Below, one piece after another: positions 27,616-33,727 of a DNA stretch of 43,990 nucleotides. The notes beneath the pieces are model-generated. The model did no database searches. It saw only the letters and a list, made by a program, of their open reading frames with translations, and was not told the origin of the DNA. The stretch comes from Nocardioides sp. (GTDB lineage: Bacteria; Actinomycetota; Actinomycetes; Propionibacteriales; Nocardioidaceae), in the NCBI RefSeq assembly GCF_030149505.1, contig NZ_JASBRN010000013.1:1-43990 (forward strand), written 5' to 3'. A program made the position numbers and the translations under genes. The first letter of the stretch is position 1. Each line of letters begins with the position of its first letter.

Positions 27616-28500
27616 TCAGGGGAGCGCGTAGGTCTCCGGACCCACCTGCACGGCCAGCCCGTCGGCGACCAGCCCGGCCAGGCAGCGTTCGCGCTGCTCG
27701 GTGGGTCCCCAGGCCGCCTCGAGCGCGGAGACGTGCACGGCGCCGAGCGCCTCGCGCAGCACCGCCATGAGCCGGCCCCGGCACTGGCGGTCGGTCCCGG
27801 CCCAGGCCTGCGCGCGCCGCGGCGGCCCGTCGTACGCCGGGGAGCCGGCGAGCACCCACGCGCACTGCTCCCGCAGCGGGCATGCGGCGCACCGCGGCGA
27901 GGTCGCGGTGCACACGAGCGCCCCGAGCTCCATCACCGCGACCGCCCAGGTGGCGGCCACGGCGTCCTCGTCGGGCAGCAGCGACTCCGCGAGGTCCCGC
28001 TCGGCCCGCGTCATCGACGGGGGTGGCAGCGCGACCCCGGACGCCGCGCGGGCCAGCACCCGCCGCACGTTGGTGTCCAGCACCGCGTGCCGCTGGCCGA
28101 AGGCGAACGAGGCGACCGCGGCCGCGGTGTACTCGCCCACGCCCGGCAGCGCCAGCAGGTCCGCGTGCGAGGACGGCACCTCGCCGTCGTGGTCGGCCAC
28201 GATCGCCACCGCTGCGGCGTGCAGCCGCAGCGCACGGCGGGGGTAGCCGAGCCGTCCCCACATGCGCACGGCCTCCCCGGTCGGCTCGGCCGCGAGGTCG
28301 GTGGGCGTCGGCCACCGCTCGAGCCAGGCCTCGTGCACGGGCAGCACCCGGGCGACCGGGGTCTGCTGGAGCATCAGCTCGCTCACCAGCACCGACCACG
28401 GCGAGGCCCCGGGCCGCCGCCAGGGCAGGTCGCGCTGGGCGACGGCGTACCACTCCAGGACGGGCGCGTGGAGGGGGCTGGTCGGCATGGCAGGGGTCAT
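27616..28500 (-). CDS. mutY: A/G-specific adenine DNA glycosylase
   Basis: Removes adenine mispaired with 8-oxoguanine. The 294-residue protein has the catalytic region SELMLQQTPVARV, the helix-hairpin-helix LPGVGEYTAAAV and the catalytic Asp in DTNVRRVL. The iron-sulfur ligands follow the C-x6-C-x2-C-x5-C pattern (CTATSPRCAACPLREQC). It lacks the C-terminal Nudix-like domain of E. coli MutY, as actinobacterial forms often do. ATG 28488 is an alternative start. Its position near clpC matches Mycobacterium. The MutT1-type gene at 37250 serves the same oxidised-guanine defence. Confidence 0.94.
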   Translation of the reverse strand: MTPAMPTSPLHAPVLEWYAVAQRDLPWRRPGASPWSVLVSELMLQQTPVARVLPVHEAWLERWPTPTDLAAEPTGEAVRMWGRLGYPRRALRLHAAAVAIVADHDGEVPSSHADLLALPGVGEYTAAAVASFAFGQRHAVLDTNVRRVLARAASGVALPPPSMTRAERDLAESLLPDEDAVAATWAVAVMELGALVCTATSPRCAACPLREQCAWVLAGSPAYDGPPRRAQAWAGTDRQCRGRLMAVLREALGAVHVSALEAAWGPTEQRERCLAGLVADGLAVQVGPETYALP

Positions 28501-28558
28501 TCTGGCGCGAGGTCGGTGGCCCTCGGAGTGGCACCCCGGTACGACGCCGCCGGCTGGC

Positions 28559-28564
28559 TAGCCT
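28559..28564 (+). promoter_or_regulatory. candidate -10 element for the gene at 28572
   Basis: TAGCCT lies 7 nt before ATG 28572 without a ribosome site, fitting a leaderless mRNA. Confidence 0.45.
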
Positions 28565-28571
28565 GCGCCCC

Positions 28572-29360
28572 ATGAGCCAGCAGATGACCCGGGGACCGCT
28601 CCCTGCCTCGGTCTACTGGCGGCGGCGTGCCTACGCGCTGCTGACACTCTGCGCGGTGGTCTCGCTCGTCGCCGGGGTGACCCGCTCGGTGACCGGCGGT
28701 GCGGACGAGCCGGCCCAGGTCTCCCTGAGCGGAGCGGCCACGACCGGCGCGGAGCCGACCGCTGCCGCCACCGCGGCAGCGACCGGGGAGGCCCCGGTCT
28801 CCTCCCTCCCGACCGACGACGCGGCCGACGCGGCGCCCTCGACCGGTCGGAGCGGCGACGCGAAGGGCAAGGGCGGGGGCAAGGATCGGCAGAAGACCCC
28901 CGCGCTCCCCGAGCCCCAGGGCAGTTGCCTGGAGCAGGACGTCCTGGTCCGGCCCGAGGTGTCCTCCGCAGTCGCCGGGCGACCCGTGACCGTCACCCTG
29001 CGGCTGCGGACCCGCGTGGCCGAGGCCTGCACGTGGGAGCTCTCCCCGAAGACCTTCACCTGGAAGATCACCTCCGGCCCCGACGAGATCTGGACGAGCC
29101 GGGAGTGCCCGCGCGCGGTGCCCACCCGCGAGCTCGTCGTGCGCCGCGACACCGAGACGACCACCGACCTGGTCTGGGGCGGGCGTCGCTCGGACACCGA
29201 GTGCAGCCGGCTGACCGAGTGGGCGCTGCCGGGCTGGTACCACGCGACGGTCGCCCCGCTGGCCGGTGAGCCCAAGGACACCCAGTTCGAGCTGGGCAGC
29301 CCCACGCCGGCGGCGGTCACCGCGAGCCCGGAGCCCCGCCGCAAGCGGTCCGGCCGCTAG
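28572..29360 (+). CDS. membrane-anchored protein with disordered linker, unknown function
   Basis: 262 residues. A short basic cytoplasmic start (YWRRRAY) leads into one transmembrane helix (about 21-36). An Ala/Thr/Gly-rich disordered stalk (about 40-115) follows, then an extracytoplasmic beta-rich domain with four cysteines (SCLEQD, EACTWEL, SRECPRA, DTECSRL). These could form two disulfides. The last residues are basic. No family is recognised. It shares a CTAG with the TetR gene on the other strand, so the two stop codons overlap. Confidence 0.7.
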   Translation: MSQQMTRGPLPASVYWRRRAYALLTLCAVVSLVAGVTRSVTGGADEPAQVSLSGAATTGAEPTAAATAAATGEAPVSSLPTDDAADAAPSTGRSGDAKGKGGGKDRQKTPALPEPQGSCLEQDVLVRPEVSSAVAGRPVTVTLRLRTRVAEACTWELSPKTFTWKITSGPDEIWTSRECPRAVPTRELVVRRDTETTTDLVWGGRRSDTECSRLTEWALPGWYHATVAPLAGEPKDTQFELGSPTPAAVTASPEPRRKRSGR

Positions 29361-29962
29361 CGCTCCAGCAGCCGCATCATCAGGTCGACCAGGTCGCGGG
29401 CCTCGGCTGCCCGCTCGTCCTCGTCGAGCCGGCGCAGCCGGCCGCGGTCCAGCATCGCGTCGAGCAGCAGGTCGCCGTACATCATCCGAGTCACCCTCAG
29501 CCACGTCCCGGCATGGCCCGGATCGACCTCGCCGCGGCGGACCGCGCGCTCCCAGACGTCCTGGATGACCAGCGCGTGCTGGGCTCCGACCTTCTCCGGC
29601 CGGGGGGCACGGGAGTCGGTCTCGACACCGTCGATGGCGATCCGGACCGCAACCCAGCCCACCTCGCTGAGGAAGTGCCTCAGCAGCCAACTCACGACCG
29701 CCTCTAGGTCGCCGCGCAGGGAACCGGTGTCGACCGAGGGCGCCTCGGCCCGGGCATGCACGGCGCCGACGAGCAGCGACTCCTTGTCGGTCCAGCGCAG
29801 GTAGATCGAGGACTTGCCGACCCCGGCGCGTCGGGCGACCCCGTTGAGGGAGTAGCCCGCGTGCCCGTGGGCGGCGTACTCCGCGAGCGCGGCGTCGATG
29901 ATGCGGTCGTCGGCATCGGCGTCACGGGGACGACCAGCCGGCCGAGAATCCGGGCGGTCCAT
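29357..29962 (-). CDS. TetR family transcriptional repressor
   Basis: 201 residues. The N-terminal helix-turn-helix is YSLNGVARRAGVGKSSIYLRWTDKESLL (about residues 42-69), preceded by a helix starting DDRIIDAALAEYAAHG. The C-terminal ligand domain is all-helical. No obvious target transporter or enzyme is adjacent; the nearest divergent gene starts at 30119. GAGACT on the minus strand (29975-29970) lies 7 nt before the start codon. Ligand unknown. Confidence 0.88.
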   Translation of the reverse strand: MDRPDSRPAGRPRDADADDRIIDAALAEYAAHGHAGYSLNGVARRAGVGKSSIYLRWTDKESLLVGAVHARAEAPSVDTGSLRGDLEAVVSWLLRHFLSEVGWVAVRIAIDGVETDSRAPRPEKVGAQHALVIQDVWERAVRRGEVDPGHAGTWLRVTRMMYGDLLLDAMLDRGRLRRLDEDERAAEARDLVDLMMRLLER

Positions 29963-30118
29963 GCGGCGGAGTCTCCCACGCCGGGACCCCCCGTGGCGCG
30001 ATTCGTCGACAGCCCCTGTGGACGCGGCTCTCGCCCGTCCACCCGGCCGGGCGTGGAGGGGACGCCCGCACGGTCATAGCGTGGAGCGGACACCAGCCCC
30101 GCTCGAGGAGGAGCTCCC

Positions 30119-30391
30119 GTGCCCGAGAAGAAGTCGCCCGGTCCCAGCGTCAAGGACCCCGAGCTCTACGAGCGCCTGCGCGAGGAGGGCAACAGCAAGG
30201 AGAAGGCGGCCCGCATCGCCAACGCCGCAGCGGCCTCCTCGCGCAGCGAGGTGGGCAAGAAGGGCGGGGGCTCGCCGGCGTACGAGGAGTGGACGGTCGA
30301 GGAGCTGCGCGAGCGCGCCTCGGAGCTGGAGATCGAGGGTCGCTCCTCGATGGACAAGGGCGAGCTCATCGACGCCCTGCGCGAGCACTAG
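30119..30391 (+). CDS. small basic protein with Rho-N/SAP-like C-terminus
   Basis: The 90-residue protein begins with a charged stretch (KDPELYERLREEGNSKEKAARIANA, quoted in part: KDPELYERLREEG then helix) resembling the DUF7218-type N-terminus. It ends with a Rho N-terminal or SAP-like motif, WTVEELRERASELEIEGRSS then KGELIDALREH, a fold that binds nucleic acid. It starts at GTG 30119 behind GGAGGAG (30107-30113). It lies 20 bp before the orphan regulator and is probably co-transcribed. Function unknown; nucleic acid binding is inferred. Confidence 0.75.
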   Translation: MPEKKSPGPSVKDPELYERLREEGNSKEKAARIANAAAASSRSEVGKKGGGSPAYEEWTVEELRERASELEIEGRSSMDKGELIDALREH

Positions 30392-30411
30392 CCAGGGCTG
30401 GGGGGCCATCG

Positions 30412-31092
30412 ATGAGCACACAGCTCGCCGGACCGGTACGCGTCGCCGTCCTCAACGACTACGAGATCGTCGTCGCCGGCGTGGCGAGGATGCTGGCGCC
30501 GTACGTCGACAGGGTGCGCGTCGTGGCGACCGCGACCGGTGTGCCGCCGATGGGGGACTGCGACGTGGTCCTCTACGACACCTTCAGCCAGTCCCAGGGC
30601 AACGTGCTGGACGTGGAGGAGATCGCGGCCATGACCGGCGCGAAGGTCGTGCTCTACAGCTGGAACCTGGCGCCCAGCCTGGTCTCGGAGGCGCTGCGCC
30701 GCGGCGCGGCCGGCTACCTGTCGAAGACGCTGGACGGTGAGGGCGTGGCCGACGCGGTCGTGCGGGTGGCCGAGGGGCAGCGGGTGCTGCCCGGGGACAC
30801 CCAGGGGCGGGAGCACGGCGCCTGGCCCGGTCAGGAGCACGGGCTCTCGGCGCGCGAGGCGGAGATGATCGCGCTCATCACGCAGGGCTTCTCCAACCTC
30901 GAGATCGCCGAGCGGGCCTACCTGTCGGTCAACTCGGTCAAGACGTACATCCGCACCGCCTACCGCAAGCTCGGCTTCACCCGTCGTTCGCAGGCGGTGA
31001 GCTGGGGGATCCAGCACGGCTTCCTGCCGCCCGAGCCCCGACGCACCGACACCGGCCGCGGGATGACCTCGGTCGCCGCACCTCGGGGCTGA
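30412..31092 (+). CDS. orphan LuxR-type response regulator 1 (degenerate receiver)
   Basis: 226 residues. The receiver-like domain keeps the phosphoacceptor Asp56 (VVLYDTF) and Lys (YLSKT). The first acidic residue is Asn (VLNDYE), and the usual Met-Pro after the Asp is missing. The LuxR-type DNA-binding domain (LSAREAEMIALITQGFSNLEIAERAYLSVNSVKTYIRTAYRKL) is intact. No histidine kinase is nearby. Its recognition helix is almost the same as that of the regulator at 31254, so both probably bind the same sites. It lies 20 bp after the Rho-N-like gene. Confidence 0.85.
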   Translation: MSTQLAGPVRVAVLNDYEIVVAGVARMLAPYVDRVRVVATATGVPPMGDCDVVLYDTFSQSQGNVLDVEEIAAMTGAKVVLYSWNLAPSLVSEALRRGAAGYLSKTLDGEGVADAVVRVAEGQRVLPGDTQGREHGAWPGQEHGLSAREAEMIALITQGFSNLEIAERAYLSVNSVKTYIRTAYRKLGFTRRSQAVSWGIQHGFLPPEPRRTDTGRGMTSVAAPRG

Positions 31093-31128
31093 GGTCCCTG
31101 GCGCGATCCGATGCACCCGTGGCAGGAC

Positions 31129-31226
31129 AATTCCCATAACATTCGACCGACATTCCACACGTCTTTCCACAGGCATTCCACAAGCAGTGGAAACCTCATC
31201 ATTCCGGGTGACTGACCCCGTATTAA
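31129..31226 (+). promoter_or_regulatory. five phased CATTCCA-like repeats and promoter upstream of regulator 2
   Basis: Heptamers AATTCCC (31129), CATTCGA (31140), CATTCCA (31151), CTTTCCA (31163) and CATTCCA (31174) start 11, 11, 12 and 11 bp apart, about one helical turn each. CATTCCG recurs at 31200. A -10-like TATTAA is at 31221-31226. This looks like an array for a regulator bound along one DNA face. Confidence 0.6.
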
Positions 31227-31253
31227 CGCTGTTCTGACCGGGCTTATCGGCAG

Positions 31254-31922
31254 ATGCACGGCTACGTTCGAATGGTGAGTGGCTCGAGACCAGTGCGTGT
31301 CGCCCTCATCGACAACTTCGAGGTGTCGGTGGCGGGCCTGCGCAGCCTGCTAGGACCGTTCGGCGGCCGGGTCGCGCTCCTGGACCTCGGCACGGCGATG
31401 ACCAAGCCGTCCTCGGTCGACGTGATCCTCTACGAGCCGGTCCGTCAGACCCCCACCTCGCAGGGCATGCTGCGCGACCTCGTGCGCGCCTCGCAGAAGT
31501 CCGCGGTCGTCTACTCCTGGCGCGACCGCGACGGCGACTCCGTCGGCTCCTTCGCCGCCCACCTCTCCAAGGCCCTGCCGGCCTCCGACCTGGTGTCGGC
31601 GATCGAGGCCCTGGCCGACGGGGGCGACGTCTCGCCGATGCGCCGGATGCCCAGCGACCACGGTCCGCTCAACGTCATCAAGAAGACCCGGCAGCGCGAC
31701 TACGAGCTCACGCCCCGCGAGGCCGAGATCCTCTCGTTGGTCACGCAGGGCCTCACCAACGCCGAGATCGGCGCGCAGCTCTACCTGTCGATCAACTCGG
31801 TCAAGACCTACATCCGGGCGGCCTACCGCAAGATCGAGGTCACCCGCCGCGCCCAGGCCGTCGCCTGGGGCATGGAGCACGGGCTCGCGCCCCTCGCGGA
31901 GTCCGACGTCACCGGCGGCTGA
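31254..31922 (+). CDS. orphan LuxR-type response regulator 2 (Glu in place of phosphoacceptor Asp)
   Basis: 222 residues, a paralogue of the protein at 30412. The receiver-like domain has IDNFE (one of the two acidic residues lost), Glu61 in VILYEPV where the phosphoacceptor Asp belongs, and a kept Lys (HLSKA). It therefore cannot be phosphorylated normally and may be fixed in an active-like state. The DNA-binding domain LTPREAEILSLVTQGLTNAEIGAQLYLSINSVKTYIRAAYRKI is intact. No Shine-Dalgarno precedes ATG 31254; ATG 31272 is an alternative start. Five phased repeats lie upstream. Confidence 0.85.
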   Translation: MHGYVRMVSGSRPVRVALIDNFEVSVAGLRSLLGPFGGRVALLDLGTAMTKPSSVDVILYEPVRQTPTSQGMLRDLVRASQKSAVVYSWRDRDGDSVGSFAAHLSKALPASDLVSAIEALADGGDVSPMRRMPSDHGPLNVIKKTRQRDYELTPREAEILSLVTQGLTNAEIGAQLYLSINSVKTYIRAAYRKIEVTRRAQAVAWGMEHGLAPLAESDVTGG

Positions 31923-31928
31923 ACGCAT

Positions 31929-31944
31929 CGCCGGCCGACCGGCG
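31929..31944 (+). terminator. small hairpin after regulator 2
   Basis: CGCCGG (31929-31934) pairs with CCGGCG (31939-31944) around CCGA, 7 nt after the stop codon. No T-tract follows. Confidence 0.35.
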
Positions 31945-32062
31945 AAGCGGCCCGGACGTCGCGACTGGATTCCGCATGACGTCCGCGGGCCCCGGGTCGG
32001 CCGGCACGACAGGTGCGCCTGCGGTGCGCGACCGACAGCGACAGTGGTGGAGACGAGATCAG

Positions 32063-32135
32063 TAGGCCCCGTGGGACTCGAACCCACAACCAAGAGATTA
32101 AAAGTCTCCTGCTCTGCCCATTGAGCTAGGGGCCC
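32063..32135 (-). tRNA. tRNA-Lys (anticodon UUU)
   Basis: Read on the minus strand, the 73-nt cloverleaf has acceptor stem GGGCCCC with GGGGCCU (position 1-72 is G-U). TA at positions 8-9, D-stem GCUC/GAGC, and anticodon stem GGAGA/UCUCU around CUUUUAA follow. The T-arm is GTGGG-TTCGAGT-CCCAC. The anticodon is UUU. The discriminator is A and the CCA end is not encoded. Confidence 0.96.
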
Positions 32136-32162
32136 GGGGCGGTGCGTGACCGCTCCGCCGTC

Positions 32163-32168
32163 AGCCTA
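32163..32168 (-). promoter_or_regulatory. candidate -10 element of tRNA-Lys
   Basis: TAGGCT on the minus strand (32168-32163) lies about 28 nt before the tRNA 5' end, giving a leader near 20 nt. No clear -35 is seen. Confidence 0.35.
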
Positions 32169-32268
32169 GACGGGGCGCGACCCGGGGCGTCGCGGCGGGC
32201 GCGGCGCGGGTCACGCGCGCGATACGAGATCTTCACCGGCGCGCCGCGAAATTCACCCGCAGGTCCTC

Positions 32269-32472
32269 TTGGCGCCGACCACGAAACCGGTAATGTCGTG
32301 CCCGCAGCAGATGCAAGTTCCAGCTGGTAGACGCCTGCGGAGTTTGTGATCCAACGGCGTTCCTTCGTGTCATCCGGTCCCAGACCATTGCAAGTCGGAG
32401 CGACGTGTCACCGCATGTGTTGTGGGCCGTCGAGGTGACGGCTCTCGCCCCGACAAAGGAGTAACGAGCACA
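32269..32472 (+). promoter_or_regulatory. cspA promoter and long 5' leader
   Basis: TTGGCG (32269-32274) and TAATGT (32291-32296), 16 bp apart, make one of the best promoters in the window. Transcription would start near 32303, giving a leader of about 170 nt. GTCACC (32407-32412) can pair with GGTGAC (32434-32439) just before the AAAGGAG ribosome site (32455-32461). Long structured leaders are typical of cold-shock genes. The rest of the gap from 32136 shows only the tRNA promoter candidate. Confidence 0.55.
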
Positions 32473-32676
32473 ATGGCTCAGGGCACCGTGAAGTGGTTCA
32501 ACGCCGAGAAGGGCTTCGGCTTCATCGCTCAGGAGGACGGCGGCGACGACGTCTTCGTTCACTACTCGGCGATCCAGACCCAGGGCTACAAGTCCCTGGA
32601 CGAGAACCAGAAGGTCGAGTTCGACGTCACGTCGGGCCCGAAGGGTCCGCAGGCGGAGAACGTCCGCCCGATCTGA
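32473..32676 (+). CDS. cspA: cold-shock protein (CspA family)
   Basis: Single cold-shock domain of 67 residues that binds single-stranded RNA and DNA and melts mRNA structure. RNP1 is KGFGFI and RNP2 is VFVHY. The start [18 protein letters not shown] is typical of the family. ATG 32473 is chosen; an earlier in-frame ATG at 32422 would add residues not found in the family. A strong terminator follows. Confidence 0.96.
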   Translation: MAQGTVKWFNAEKGFGFIAQEDGGDDVFVHYSAIQTQGYKSLDENQKVEFDVTSGPKGPQAENVRPI

Positions 32677-32710
32677 CCTGAGGTCGCGCACCTCCGGGTG
32701 ACGCACCACG

Positions 32711-32744
32711 CGCGGGGCCCCAGCCGTTCGGCTGGGGCCCCGCG
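32711..32744 (+). terminator. strong cspA terminator
   Basis: CGCGGGGCCCCAGCCG (32711-32726) pairs perfectly with 32729-32744, giving a 14-16 bp GC stem with a TTC-type tip, 34 nt after the stop. Confidence 0.8.
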
Positions 32745-32936
32745 TCGCGTCCGGGCCCGTCCGCGTCGTACGCCGGGGGGCGGCCGTGTCGACGGCCCTC
32801 GCCGCCCCGCGCCAACCCGGCGGACCGAGGTGGTCCGTACCTCCTGGTAGTCCGTCTGGGTGGTTGCAGGGACCCGGACGGATCACTTTGCCTACGGCGT
32901 GTTTGGCCGGGTGGTGGCTCGGGCAGTCTGGTGCCG

Positions 32937-33131
32937 ATGGACGTCCAGAAGTTAGGTGAGGGCCGGGTGCACGACCAGTTCGACGTGTCTCTCGAGGACG
33001 CCGACCTGCTCGGCGAGGTCGAGCTGACCACCAACCTCATCATCGCTGCGTCCGAGTGCGACGAGCACCTGAGCCAGGCGGAGATCGACTCCATCCTCGG
33101 CGTCGTCCCGCAGCCGCGCACCGAGGCCTGA
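32937..33131 (+). CDS. small acidic protein of unknown function
   Basis: 64 residues, acidic, no membrane segment and no recognised domain. It begins MDVQKLGEGRVHDQF and ends with a helix, HLSQAEIDSILGV. CAGTCT 7 nt upstream, with TTTGGC (32902-32907) 16 bp further, may be its promoter and would make it leaderless. GTG 32931 is a possible earlier start. The 260-bp gap before it also holds the cspA terminator and a CGGACC/GGTCCG hairpin (32821-32837). It is coding by frame use and its regular start; function unknown. Confidence 0.6.
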   Translation: MDVQKLGEGRVHDQFDVSLEDADLLGEVELTTNLIIAASECDEHLSQAEIDSILGVVPQPRTEA

Positions 33132-33173
33132 GCGCCCCGGGCCCGCCCTCCTGTTCGAGGCTTGTGTGAATAC

Positions 33174-33192
33174 CATAGGGGGGTACCCTATG
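33174..33192 (+). promoter_or_regulatory. CsoR operator overlapping the csoR start codon
   Basis: CATAGGG (33174-33180) and CCCTATG (33186-33192) form a perfect 7-bp inverted repeat around GGGTA. The G-rich centre and TA-rich edges fit known CsoR sites. The right arm contains the ATG at 33190-33192, so repression could block transcription start directly. Confidence 0.7.
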
Positions 33193-33489
33193 AGTGTGAG
33201 CGAGCACCAGCACGGATACATCCAGCGCAAGGACGACTACCTCAAGCGCCTGCGCCGCATCGAGGGCCAGGCCCGCGGCCTGCAGCGGATGGTCGAGGAG
33301 GAGCAGTACTGCATCGACATCCTCACCCAGGTCTCGGCGATGACGAAGGCGCTGCACGCCGTCTCGCTGGGGCTGCTCGAGGAGCACCTGGGGCACTGCG
33401 TGGTGCAGGCCGCCCGCTCCTCCGACGAGGAGGCCGAGCAGAAGGTGACCGAGGCCATGGACGCCGTCGCGCGCCTGGTCCGGTCCTGA
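33190..33489 (+). CDS. csoR: copper-sensing repressor CsoR
   Basis: 99-residue all-helical repressor that leaves DNA when it binds Cu(I). The copper ligands match Mycobacterium CsoR in spacing: Cys41 (EEQYCID), His66 and Cys70 (EEHLGHC). YLKRLRRIEGQARGLQRM is the DNA-contacting helix. The start is uncertain: ATG 33190, GTG 33196 or GTG 33166. The operator overlaps all of them, which indicates self-repression. It is followed by copZ and copA in one operon. Confidence 0.93.
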   Translation: MSVSEHQHGYIQRKDDYLKRLRRIEGQARGLQRMVEEEQYCIDILTQVSAMTKALHAVSLGLLEEHLGHCVVQAARSSDEEAEQKVTEAMDAVARLVRS

Positions 33490-33512
33490 CGACGTACGAC
33501 GAGGAGAACCCC

Positions 33513-33722
33513 ATGAGCACCAGCACCACCACCTGGACCGTCACCGGCATGACCTGCGGCCACTGCGTCGCCTCGGTCACCGAGGAGCTGCAGGAGGTCG
33601 ACGGCGTGCAGGACGTCGCCGTCACCCTGGAGACCGGTGAGGTCGTCGTCACGAGCGCCGAGCCGCTGACCCGTGAGGCCGTCGAGGCCGCGGTCACCGA
33701 GGCCGGCTACCAGCTGGCCTGA
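33513..33722 (+). CDS. copZ: copper chaperone with heavy-metal-associated domain
   Basis: Cytosolic carrier that binds Cu(I) through the MTCGHC motif (Cys15, Cys18) and passes it to CopA. The 69 residues make a single HMA ferredoxin-like fold. ATG 33513 follows GAGGAG (33501-33506). It lies 23 bp after csoR and 5 bp before copA. Confidence 0.94.
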   Translation: MSTSTTTWTVTGMTCGHCVASVTEELQEVDGVQDVAVTLETGEVVVTSAEPLTREAVEAAVTEAGYQLA

Positions 33723-33727
33723 TCCCC

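Noticed and set aside
31151..31182. TTCCACA repeats considered as DnaA boxes (replication origin)
   Set aside because: They differ from TTATCCACA/TTGTCCACA, and no dnaA, dnaN or AT-rich melting region is present. A regulator array fits the spacing better.
32142..32330. Short plus-strand frame between tRNA-Lys and cspA
   Set aside because: It overlaps the cspA promoter, lacks a ribosome site and has no protein-like character.
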